Below, in pieces: positions 48,762-59,562 of a DNA stretch of 64,000 nucleotides (positions are counted from its first letter, which is position 1; every line of letters starts with the position of its first letter). A program made the translations under genes and the position numbers. This DNA is from Pyronema omphalodes (Eukaryota; Ascomycota; Pezizomycetes; Pezizales; Pyronemataceae): positions 186,001-250,000 of the forward strand of contig JAJJXM010000024.1 in assembly GCA_024516155.1 (NCBI GenBank), in the 5' to 3' direction. The notes below the pieces were generated by a model that was not told the DNA's origin, made no database searches, and saw only the letters and a list, made by a program, of their open reading frames with translations.

Positions 48762-49418
48762 ATGAAATCCCATCACCACAGACAATATGCCTCCTCCCGA
48801 AACAAAACCTCCACCCAACAACAACATACCCATTCCCACACCGGCGATACCTCCGATTTCGACTGCAACTGCCACTTCTCCTTCCCGCCTTGGGATTGCT
48901 CCTGTCCTAAAATCCTTCGCTCAACTCCCTGTCACCGACAACAATTCATCCACAACAAAGGCTTCATCGTCGGTAGCTGTCGACACAAAATCACCGCATT
49001 ATGTCTGAACGAATACATGACTTCAATGGGACAGCCACAGAGAAACCAGTACTATGAGCATATTGGAGGAGCTAGAGAGATGTTTGGTCATGAATGTGAA
49101 TGCGAAATTAGAAGGAATGGGGTACTGCCTTGTGGGTGTAAATGGACAAGGGAGGCGGAGCATGAGTTCGAGTTGAATTGGAAGGTGTTTATGGTGGAAT
49201 ATTTGGCTCTTCAAAGGAGGATGGAGAGAGAAAGAGCGATGATGGAGAGGCGTTGGTCGGCGAGGAAAAGGGTGAGGGTGTCGCCGAGAAGAGGTCTCAA
49301 ACGGGGTGTGGAGGAGTTGTATAAGCGGTTACCGGGGAAGAGCATATCTATACAGAATGCAACGAGATCAGGCAGAGTTGAGAAGGAGGGAAAGAAGCGC
49401 AGTACCTGGTATGATTGA
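48762..49418 (+). CDS. uncharacterised Cys/His-rich small basic protein
   Basis: An intronless 218-residue frame starting MKSHHHRQY. The first half is His/Gln/Ser-rich and then Cys-rich, with closely spaced cysteines (FDCNCHFSFPPWDCSCP; CECEIRRNGVLPCGCKW) that could bind metal. The second half is an Arg/Glu-rich helix (RRMERERAMMERRWSARKRV) and a basic tail. No known zinc-finger spacing is matched. The preferred ATG (48762) follows an A/C-rich leader; a longer upstream frame from 48630 starts with a hydrophobic stretch and could add a membrane segment. Family not recognised. Confidence 0.58.
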   Translation: MKSHHHRQYASSRNKTSTQQQHTHSHTGDTSDFDCNCHFSFPPWDCSCPKILRSTPCHRQQFIHNKGFIVGSCRHKITALCLNEYMTSMGQPQRNQYYEHIGGAREMFGHECECEIRRNGVLPCGCKWTREAEHEFELNWKVFMVEYLALQRRMERERAMMERRWSARKRVRVSPRRGLKRGVEELYKRLPGKSISIQNATRSGRVEKEGKKRSTWYD

Positions 49419-50599
49419 AGCCGGCGGATCCTGTTAATAATAGGAGGCGCTTGTTGTGCATGGTGGTTATGTCACTCCCATGCCATTAAATGGAAATCTC
49501 AGTTTTTTGAAATTTTATATATGGTCTGTACTCTTCTATATTATCATCTTCAGAATGTAGAATTTCCATGATGGAGCAAACAACACCAAATGAAACTCGG
49601 GGAACAGAAAGACGGTTTAGTGAGAAGGGAGCCTATTAGAATAACTTTCCCCAGCGTGTGAAAATTGTGTGATCCGCCATGATACCAGACATATGTAGTA
49701 CCATTTGGACAGACCCGTCCAAACATATGCTGCACTCCCATTTTTTTATGCATGCTTCATAGATCAAGAGGAGCATATGTTCAACCAATATTTATGATCC
49801 ATTAATTATAATGCCGAAATACGCGAGCTGATATAATTGAAACAAAGGCACTAGAAAATTCTAAGGTCAAAGTTGAAAATCTCAAATTTCGATATAATTA
49901 AAGGATATCATCTCGGAATTTGGAGAATTATACCAACTATTAGATATTTTTGCATCGTTCTATGAAGATTACAGTTTGTTTTGAATGTCTTCATGCATTC
50001 TATTCTGAAATCATCATGACTGCGTGTTGAATCATTCATGCCACGAATCTCCTTTGACATTTATGGACTGTTATACTACCAGTTCGTGTCCTCAGATACA
50101 GCCACCAAATTATTTATTTGCTGTAGTTCTGCAACTGCCAAATTATTATCAAATCCCACTTCTGGACAAGCTCGGCCCTTTCACCCACCAACAGCCCCCA
50201 CATCAGTAGTTTAACACCAATAAACCATCTATCAGGCATCCGTTTACTCGAATGACCCATTCGAAGCGAGCGGAGAAAACAAATCCAAATACATAACTTC
50301 GACCCCCAGTTCTTCCAGTGAAGCGCTGACTCTCACCCACAGAGAGGCTCGCCACTACTCAGCGAAAATTTGATCAGAGCCCTTCAAAACGCCATTAGCT
50401 TCAACAATTGCACACGGCATCTCACGTCCACTCTCTTCTCTCCAGCGCACAACAGGCTCTGCAGCTCCTCACCCCCCCCCAATCAAACGTCCCTGTCAAG
50501 CCCGTCGCTAACGGCAAACCACACCGCGTAGGTGACCCTTACTCCAACCGTCCATACTCTAAGCTCTAATACTTACGCTTCGGGCTTAGCCACGTCAAG
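49419..50599. other. intergenic
   Basis: About 1.2 kb, A/T-rich to ~50000 and then pyrimidine-rich as the leader of the next gene. No coding region is supported. Confidence 0.5.
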
Positions 50600-51617
50600 A
50601 TGCCGATTATGGGGCCTCGGTCTCAACCCGCCAGTTTCCGTGACCGGCACCGTAGTCAGCTTCCTACACCTCCCGGCACGCCTAGCAAAGCATCTAAGGA
50701 ACCGTTCGGACAGTCAGCTTTGTATTTCGTGCAAACCCAACACCCGGAAGAATCCAATGCTTATCAATCCATCGACGGTCGGCTGTCAGTTCCAGCATAT
50801 CAAGATTCTAGCCCGTCACCTCTCTCGAGACATAGGAAGTTTAGCTCGTTAACCCGTGCTTTCTCTCGGCAATTAAATCCTGCTGGTAGACACTCTGCAC
50901 CTAGCACTGCGAGTAGTTATCATCTTGATAGACCAATCGTTGTTACTGGTTCCATTGGGTAAACCTGTCCCGTTTCGCTCATTACGAAGACTTACTAACC
51001 TCTGTTTTGCTCAGGTATGAAGATATTTATGCTGCTTTCGGAGTTCGTCCGCCACGCCTACCGTCATTGTCGGCTTATAATCCAATCAGGTTTTCGGTAT
51101 TACCTGTAGACTTGAATGAGCTGCCAAATGAGATGTTGAAGCGGTATAACTCACATTTGGAAGCAACCTTTTCGGGTTCAAGACGAGGTCTGCCGGACTT
51201 TTCGAGTATCCAAAAGTTCGAGAGAGGAGTTAGAGAAGCGATTGTGTAAGTCATCCTGCTCGCTTGCGTCTCTATCCCCTATTCTTCACCTGAACTATTC
51301 CTATAATTATATCCAGCCACAGTTGATTGCAGCCTGCAAGAACTTTCGAACACCTTTTCCTTTTCCTCTCTGCATTCTGATATATCGTTCTTTCTAGTCC
51401 TCGGGTGTACTAATAATTATTCCTCAACTTTAGTGAATTTTTCGAATTACGTACTCTTTTCCCCACTCTAGGAAAGAAGGATCTCGAAGAACTCGCCAGC
51501 GCTTTAATTGTTGAAGCCAAATCTCGGCAGCCGCATATGATCGAGAACGCCAAGAGAACGCAGAAGCACCTCAAGGCTGACATTTCGAAAGATGAGAGAC
51601 AGCGCAGAAGCATGTAG
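50600..51617 (+). CDS. uncharacterised three-exon protein
   Basis: Exons 50600-50958, 51015-51245 and 51434-51617, joined at phase 2 both times (257 aa); introns are 56 bp (GTAAAC...GCTCAG) and 188 bp (GTAAGT...CTTTAG, with a TACTAAT branch site). The N-terminal third is Ser/Pro/Arg-rich and disordered (RSQLPTPPGTPSKASKEP). The middle looks folded (YEDIYAAFGVRPPRLP; LNELPNEMLKRYNSHLEATF). The C-terminal exon is helical and charged (EFFELRTLFPTLGKKDLEEL; HMIENAKRTQKHLKADISKD). The long second intron has alternative acceptors; the one chosen gives an uninterrupted frame to TAG at 51615. Family not recognised. Confidence 0.66.
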
Positions 51618-51929
51618 GAAAAGTAACTGTAGCTTTGGAGGCCCAAGATCGAGTCTGGTTTGATACATGTTTGTATGGCAATACTCTGATTGTATGGATA
51701 TGTTACTGTGTATTGCAATTGAGAGAAAATGCCGTGGGTGAAACTTTGGAGAACAAGTCTGTAAGAAGTTGAGACCGGGAAGATGCCGCATTAGGATTAC
51801 AAGGCCAACCATCCTCTGCAAATTTGAATATCCGTACTCAAAACAGAGACATGCTGTCGTCAAGCACTGAATAAAAATTAATCAACCCTAATAGAAAGAT
51901 GATTGTATAACTCAAAGACGGAAAAAGCC

Positions 51930-51985
51930 ACTTGAGAGCGTCCATGGCTTGTTTAGATCTTCCGATACATTGGTTTCATGTGATA
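51930..51985 (-). pseudogene. short fragment of an NLR-type coding exon
   Basis: On the minus strand this reads as a relic of the post-NACHT motif found in the other NLR copies (KQAMDALKW here; KQAMEVLKW at 62950; RQAMDVLKW at 3520), with similar DNA on both sides for about 45 bp. Nothing of the flanking domains survives. Confidence 0.5.
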
Positions 51986-52599
51986 CTCTTTGTATATAAG
52001 GAAATAAAAGTGAGAACCTGTATTAAACCGATGGGTTATCTGTCGGATCTGGCGCTATCACTCATAACTTCAGACGCACGAAACGAACTTACGATTTGGA
52101 CTGTTACACCAACCAAGCCTCTGGAAAACTCACAGGTTCCCACAACCTTCTTCAGAAATTTCACTTCTGATCTTGTTGTTCATACTGTCGTTATTCCAAT
52201 CATTACATATTTCACTCGTTCTTTATCAATCCTAAATAGGTATGCTTGAGTTTTGCAGCTTCGAACTGAACGCGCGCTGTCCAGTCCACCTGCCGAGGAT
52301 GCGCCCACACACCCGAAAACAGGTGGCGTTCTAGCGTTCAACGCTGTGAAACCAAAACCGAAGTGTATTCCTAGGTATTTGGCCATTTTCTTGGGTCTTT
52401 GGATGAAGTATTGTTTTTGTGGAAGTTGGTAAAAAGTTTGGCATTGGTGGGCAGGGGCGCGGCGGTTGTTCAGTGCGGCGACCCTGGCCGCGCTACCCAA
52501 ACATGACCGGCATGAAGTTTGAACTGCAGAGCCTCGGCATGACTCCAGGTAACTTGGCATACAGGGTTTCGCGCGCCTCTTTAGGACTACCATCGCACC

Positions 52600-54795
52600 A
52601 CTGCTTCTCTGCCAACTACAATCGTTCCCCGCTGCCATATCGACATCACGGAATCGACAGTATTTCTGATTAACAACACTTTCGACGCTGTCGGCCAGCT
52701 CTGGATCCGTCCAGCAGTTCTGCTGCTATCGATGGCTAACCTGCTCTCACGGGTTGGATTGCTGCGACGCTGAAAGACTACATGCAACGTGTTCAGTCAG
52801 CCAGGCCTGATGGAACCCGGGTCATTCTTCTGTAAGTCACAGCGTTATACCAATATCTTACAGATTTTGGTAGAGTATGCAAAGAAATATGGTACTAACA
52901 AACGCAGATTCGAGAGTTATTCTGTGGTTTACGATGGTCACTACAGCTTCTAGAGCTTCGTGGTAAACTAGCGGCCTTCGAGTAAGAAATTACCGGGATG
53001 GGTTACACACACGAAATGGCAGCTTAATTAGGGCGACCTTCAGACGGAATATGGTTACTGCACAACGATTGAGAGGGACCCCAGTTTCCAGAGCTAGCCC
53101 TGTGCAGCAGCAAAGCCATTTGCAACATGTCACTCCGGATGAGCAAGGTTCAAGATAAATCGTAAGCCACACTGCGGAGATCAGTGAACATGCGACTGAC
53201 TACTGCGTAGCAAATCAGGACTTCTAGCGCTATAAAGTACCATCAACTGTTTTCGAATGTCTTCAGCAAAGGCCTTTGAAGAATTAAACTGTCACTCCGC
53301 CAACCTTGCAAAATCGGTCCTAGATCAGCGCGTAACTGATTCATTCAAATAACTGCCATAACGATACCGCACTTTCCAATTGTACGCAATACCCTCAAAC
53401 ATGAACTACAGTGCGTTTTGCTAACGCGTAGATTTAGTACAAGTTAGTAGGGCTTCTATTGAAGGGAATTCGGAACACTTTCCTTGGCTTGATAGAGATC
53501 TTGCCGAGCTGCGACGGGTTCGTTTCGTCAGGAATCAGATGAGTTCAAAAGTGGGACGCCAGACTACGAAGTACATCTTGAGTCATCAAAGAAGCAAGTT
53601 GAGATACAATCTGTACCGGTCAGTGTAGCCGTCGACTGTGACTTTGATGGCATGATGCTGCTACATGAACTTGTAGGTGCCCCCGTTAGATATATGTAAG
53701 TCTCTTAGACATTTACCCAGCTTTGATAACGATCTAAAGTGGATATATGTTGCGCAGCACCTAGAAGTGTCATGGAATTACTCTATACCCGCTCAGTCAA
53801 TATTACTCCAAGTAAAACGCAACCTGCAAAGCTGCCACCGCTGTCAGATGGGTGATTTGATAGGGACTCTTTCCATCGGAGCAGTCACTGATTGATAGCT
53901 GTCTCGGCCGGCTTATTATTGATGGAGATACATGCACTGTCGGACTGGTTTACAAATCGCCTCACGACAACCCGACGCAATTGAATGGGGACGGCTCAAT
54001 ATTCCCCGGTAGTTATAACGAAACAGCGTTCATGTGTTTGCAAAGTCGGCTTAGAATGATTATATAAACATGGACTAGACGCGACGCAACCAAAAGTCAA
54101 TCCAGGATATCAAATTTCTCCGTCGGGCAAGGATTTGTTTTCCGGATTATGCCACCACTGACTTTGGCCACCACTTACCTGATTAGAGTGCAAACACAGC
54201 TAATGTATTATATGGATTCTTTCCTGACAGAATAGATCTCGATTGCGTTTCGACAGACTCCGTCCAACATTTCCGTTACCGTTTGATGCACGGCACACCG
54301 ACGGTGACCAACGTTCATACATTTCCGCAAGCTAAATTCATTCTCGCTTATAGATTGCCGACAGCTGTGGCTTGGAAAATGTTTTCATTAATCTCGTCAT
54401 TGCAACAGGCTCATGCATTGATTTTCATGTCATATTCGGCGGTAGTACGATGTTGTTACAGGCATATTGTGTTGGGCATGAGGATATTGTGCGTCTTCTA
54501 TTGGTGGGGGGCGTTGTTGTTAACTTGGCAGGCAGTAATGTCCAGGGTGCGTTATCATGGACATCCGAAGATGGTTACGGTTCAGTTGTGAAGTCGCTCT
54601 TGTAGGCTAAAGGTATTAACGTCAATATGACTGATAAGACTGGCGGGACTGCATTATCATGGGGATCCCAAGATGTTACGATTCTGCTCCTGCGGATAGA
54701 TATCATCGGGATTATCCCGAAGGATAGGCATGGTCGAACTACATTGTTAGGGGCATCTTATCACGGGCATGATTCTACTGCCGAGCTTGTGCTCG
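52600..54795 (+). pseudogene. decayed NLR copy 1
   Basis: A degenerate plus-strand relative of the NLR genes. About 52615-52730 matches their leader and start region (CGCTGCCATATCGA, CTTTCGACG). 52752-52842 reads LTGWIAATLKDYMQRVQ, matching the first exon. 53615-53690 reads PVSVAVDCDFDGM, matching the hydrolase leader of the gene at 56776. From 53870 the post-NACHT region is readable in one frame (FPSEQSLIDSCLGRLIIDGD). 54425-54795 are ankyrin repeats (GGSTMLLQAYCVGHEDIV). Stops, shifts and the absence of the P-loop and hydrolase core show it is dead. The order of pieces suggests an ancestor with both the hydrolase leader and the NACHT-type tail. Confidence 0.8.
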
Positions 54796-56330
54796 GAGCT
54801 CTGCCACTCTTATCAGCCGTGCTGACGTCGATACTATTTGCCTGTAACAGTACCTTCCTACTGCACCGTGACCGTTTTCGGATGCCCATGACAGCGCAGT
54901 CTGGCCATTGTCGTCTGCTAGGTTGACATCAACGCTCTTCTCTAATTAGACATACACAAACAAAACAGCCATTCCCGACACTAGATGCCTGCAACAGCAT
55001 CGTACCACCGTCCATCTGGTATTGTAAACAATGCCCTGCCCTGAGGCATCACCGAGACCAACGAAAACACCCAGCAAAGCACAGTTGATGGTAGACTCTA
55101 AACGAAGTTGGATTCTGCATGTAGGGATGTATTGAATTTTTTTCGCTGTCTGTAGTTCTACCGACCGTCAAACGGGAATACGAATGTCAAGCGTAATTCT
55201 GTCGATATGCAGTTGATATTCATTGTGTTTAGGAGGACTTCATGGAGTATAAGCGCGGTAAATGCATTCTGATCACGTAAGTGGTACCCTAAGTTATTGA
55301 TTGCATAATCTAGAAGTCAGAAACTTTTCCCATGGGGGATCTTGGTATTCTCGTGGACTTCTGGTTGAGTTGTATTGCAAGCATGTGTGCGCTTTTCGTT
55401 ATGACCGTCGGGAAGTGTTCCGTCGCTTTCGTGTAATTTCCTTGGGTAATCGTGGAGCGATTTGTGGACCAGTCGGACAGTGGACGTCTCTTTATCGATG
55501 GTCATCAGGCTGAGAGAGATATCTTGTACCGATCTTGCGAAAGGAAAGTTTTCCCATTGATCTCTCTTAATGTTTGCAAGTGGTAGATACCCGCGTTGGT
55601 CTTCCCTTTTCCGGAATAATCGTAACTGAGAAGGTGTGAAGTGGTTTCACGGGAGTAATGGGTAATATGCGAAGAATGTCCCCTTGGAACGTCTATGGCT
55701 TGTTTATATTTTGGGGGGTTTTTTTTGTTCTTGATCCTGATGATGGGTATTTTGAAATGGGGTGTCGGGTTGGATAGGCATATGGGAACACACGTTGGGT
55801 TTTATTGTGATAGTTGTGTTGTCTAATATAATTTGTATTTGTACAGCCGTGATCAGGATGCAGATTTAAGAACGATGTGTTCTCCATGTTGTAGTATTTT
55901 CATCATCCAGAACCAAAAAACCAAAAAAAAAAAAAAAAAAAAAACCAGATCAAGTACTTCCAAAATTGAGAATCCCGTATTAGCAATGGGTTCACATATT
56001 TGGATTCGTGAAAGTTGAAAATACTACCTTACCCTGAATTACAATACAGTCCCTATCCACGCCAAAGTCAATCTTCTCAAAAGGGAATTTCCCGCTGTAC
56101 CCCGGCTGGGCCTGTGAAAGTATGCAGTTCAGGGAGCAGATTCCGATATTGCAGTGAAGAATATTGGGATCTTTTTCGATCGGTTACAATGGTTCGAAAT
56201 CTTTGTCATTATGTCAATAGTATCCCCGCTGATTTCTTTGTTACACTCATCAATGCACACATAGACGTCCTGCATGGGCCTTGCGGGCACGTATGTACAT
56301 ATAGGGTGTATCTTCCTTAGCTGCAAGCGC
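54796..56330 (-). pseudogene. decayed NLR copy 2, inverted
   Basis: Minus-strand relic, listed from its 5' side. 56290-56129 reads DVYVCIDECNKEISGDTIDI and KKIPIFFTA, a NACHT Walker B and sensor. About 55720-55680 has the KQ..DV post-NACHT region. 55505-55317 reads TSTVRLVHKSLHDY. 55130-54960 matches the pre-ankyrin region (LRLESTINCALLG, then GGTMLLQAS-like). 54935-54796 are ankyrin repeats (NLADDNGQTALSWASENGHG). Many stops and shifts; no P-loop or N-terminus. A run of about 20 A (near 55925) lies within it. It meets copy 1 tail to tail inside ankyrin sequence near 54795. Confidence 0.78.
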
Positions 56331-56447
56331 TGTAGCCTCGTGCGCGTAGAGTTAGATAGCTATAATCATTGCCACATCCGATCAATATTCTTAATCTCCA
56401 CCTCCACATCTCTCTTACCTTTTCCGTTGAATAGTATACACCGTCGT

Positions 56448-56501
56448 CTACTTATGCACCCCGAGCAATTTATGCACTATAAGTTATTCATGCACCCTGA
56501 G
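56448..56501 (+). repeat. 18-bp tandem repeat upstream of the hydrolase-ankyrin gene
   Basis: Three 18-bp units related to TTATTCATGCACCCTGAG plus a partial unit, about 275-330 bp before the start at 56776. This is the counterpart of the five-unit array at 1214-1303. Confidence 0.85.
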
Positions 56502-56775
56502 CTATTTGCGTTACAGGGCCACGCCCGTTGAATCGAGATAGTGTCCGTATACAGCCTCGAAACTGATCGACGTGCATAAATTGTAGAGCCTCGTCAGCAA
56601 ATATCGATAATGCGGGGAATGCGGGGTAAATAACGTACTTCGGTTCAGGTCGACCGCCTCAGCGACTCCTTCATCAGCAACAACAATTTTTCTCCGCTGC
56701 CATATCGATATTTCTAGTACCATCTTCGCTATTTTCGATCAATTACAACAGCACCGCAAATACTTTCGACGAGCT

Positions 56776-59562
56776 ATGGATGCGTTGAGCATCACCGCAG
56801 CCGTTGCTGGCGTCCTCAGTCTTACCGACCAGATCGCCATAACTCTCAAAGACTACATCGATGCAGTTGCACCAGCCGAGATGGAAGTTCGAAGCCTTCT
56901 CCTGGAAGTCACCGCTCTGCACCAAGTTCTTGGAGAGCTTGTGATGCTCCCACGAACCGATGATCTTAACGGAAGCAAATTGCAGAGCTCATCTGTTCTT
57001 TTTGGGGCGGTTAATGCTTGTCAATACCAGCTGGAACGGCTTAGTAAAAGACTGGCAGGTCTTTCGAAACTAGCCTGCCCGAATGGGAAGGTGCAGGTAT
57101 TGGTCACACGCCTAAGGTGGCCGTTGAAAAAGGAGGAGGTTCAGCAAACTATGGTTCATCTACAGAATTTTACGCAAATTTTCAGGTTTTCAATGCTGAT
57201 GAATAGGTATGCCTATGCACTTTCCAGTGACCCAAAAATATCATGCTTTTAACGCATATCAGTGAGGTCATGTCAGGAACATACTCAGCCGTACTTTTAC
57301 AGCTTGACGAGAATCGACAAGAGATGGTGAAGATTGCAAAGACACTGGAAAGAATGTCGGTTCCGGTACCTACCGATTTACAGGAGAAAATGTCCTTGAT
57401 GTCAGAGATGAAGACTCGGGTTTCCGAGCTACCAAATCTCTTCAACGGTTCTCGGATGATTAATTCCCATAAATCTCTATCACAAGGATGCCGTACTTTT
57501 AGAATTTCCGAACTACCTTTATATTCAAGTAATATCGCATTATGCCAGTGTTTGGATTCCTTGGATGTCGTAGGACATTGCAGGGCAGGGAATTCGAAGG
57601 TATTTTCCATGGCTACATACGGCTCTTGGCGTGTTGCGACGGTATCTTTTCATCATGAACCTATTGAGTTCGAGCGATGTAAGCCAGGGCATCAAGTAAA
57701 TGTATTGTTACAAGTGCAGCAAAAAGTGACAGATCCGGCGGCACCGGTCAGTGTTACCATCGACTGCGAGTTTTATGGTATGACGCCATTATATGAACCT
57801 GTGGGAACGACTGCTAAATATGAGTTAGTCTCTCAGACAGCTTCACTGCTTGAAATCTAGATGATTTATGTGAAATGCTAATGGATATATTCTAGCATTA
57901 TCGCGGTTACAGGACTTTCGGCGCATGCTTACGGATCATGGAAATCCCCAGATCAAGCCGACATGATGTGGTTGCGAGACTTTCTACCCCTCGACCTACC
58001 ATATAGCCGGGTTCTCACTTGGGGTTACTATTCCAGCATACAAAATGAAAGCAGCACAACTTCTCTTGGTGACATATCTCGGAAGTTTCTCGAGGACATC
58101 AAACGAGTGAGAGGAAAAGAGGTAATATTCCTCGTTATTTGCTGAGGGTTTGGATTCTTACGTTAGTCACTTTTAGACAGCGCACCGACCGTTAATACTG
58201 ATTGGACATAGTCTTGGGGGGTTGGTTCTACAAAAGGTAAGTTCTGCACACGTATCTGAACTGCAAGTTTCATGTATTGAAGCGACTCTTAGGCACTGGT
58301 GGATGCCAGTAAAAGCGATTCTGAGGAAGAAAAGGCCTTTCATCAATCATCCATTGGCTTGCTATTCTTCGGAGTCCCTAATCGAGGTCTCAACGAGAAG
58401 AGTATCCAGTCTTTGGTACAGGGAAAGGGTAACGAGCGCTTTCTCCAAGATATCAGCTTCGGGTCCGACTACCTATATGAACTCGAAAGGGATTTTGAGA
58501 TCTGCAACGAAAGCATGAAAAACTGTACGGTTGTGTCATTCTACGAAGGCAAAGACACGTGCTCCGTCGAGGTAAGTGATAGTAAACCCAAGGGAGGAGA
58601 ACTAGTACAAATTATAAAATAAAACTAACGTAAGGAAGCAGGAACTTAATGGTAAATGGGAACGTCGTGGTCAATTGATTCGTATGGTACCTCGAGTGTC
58701 GGCTATATGTGCGATATCGAAACATTGCAATAGAATACAAATCCTTGCAGACCATTCCGGTATGGTTAAGTTCAAATCTTGGTCGGACGAGAACTACCAG
58801 CGAGTCATGGGCAAGATCAAAGAACTGATAATAACGTCTGATGCGCGTGCGCATGAAGAGACATTGCCAGGTGACTCCTCAGAAATGAGAAACTGTGCTA
58901 GCAACTAATACTATGTAGTTGATGAGAGTCCTCAGAGGATGAGTTTCATACTATCCAGAAATGATCATCGTTTCATTGTGAAGCTGCGTCATCCGACGGA
59001 AGATATTGGTATCAACTTTAACAACGATGATCGCGATACTGCGTTTTTACGGCAATGCGAAAATGGCCAACATCTGGCTGTAGAGCTATTCCTTCAGGCA
59101 GATGGTATCAATATCAACTACAAGGACTTTGATGGCTGCACTGCGCTGGCACGAGCATCCGAAAACGGGCACGAGTCAGTTGTCAAACTTCTCCTACAAG
59201 CCGATGGTATCAATATCAACACGAAGGACAGGTATGGCCGAACGGCATTATCACGAGCATCTAAACGCGGCTACGATTCTGTAGTGAAGCTGCTCTTACA
59301 AGTAGAAGGTATCGACATCAACTCGAAGGACAGGTATGGCCGAACGGCATTGCTACGGGCATCGGAAAACGGCCACATTTCAGTAGTGGAGCTGCTCCTT
59401 GGAAATGCAGGTATTGAAATCAACTTAGAGGATAGCTCTGGCCAGACTGCCTTGTCATGGGCAAGCTGTTTCGGTCATGATTTGGTTGCCAATCTGCTCC
59501 TCGTCCATGGTGCCATTTGTGGACGCCAAAACGTATCGAGCGAATCAGATGTAACCGATTAG
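56776..59562 (+). CDS. HeLo-like N-terminus, alpha/beta hydrolase and ankyrin repeats, without NACHT
   Basis: Seven exons: 56776-57206, 57263-57823, 57896-58121, 58178-58236 (acceptor at 58176; 20 codons), 58293-58571, 58642-58870, 58919-59562; 809 aa with consistent phases. Exon 1 opens MDALSITAAVAGVLSLTDQI, paralogous to the NLR gene at 1597 with the same exon length and a 56-bp first intron. Residues ~250-330 are the leader that precedes fungal serine-hydrolase domains. The hydrolase runs from DIIAVTGLSAHAYGSWK through ILIGHSLGGLVLQK (nucleophile S418) and LLFFGVPNRG to ADHSGM (H557). It ends in about five ankyrin repeats (residues ~620-790). In related fungal STAND proteins this hydrolase (SesB-like) is followed by NACHT or NB-ARC; here ankyrins follow directly. 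It is likely a lipase/esterase-type effector or decoy, but no activity is shown. Confidence 0.82.

Noticed and set aside
58299..58622. Reading exon 5 of the hydrolase gene straight through to the stop at 58622
   Set aside because: A GTAAGT donor at 58572, a GCAG acceptor and a continuing hydrolase-like frame (ending with the ADHSGM histidine) show that the stop lies in an intron.
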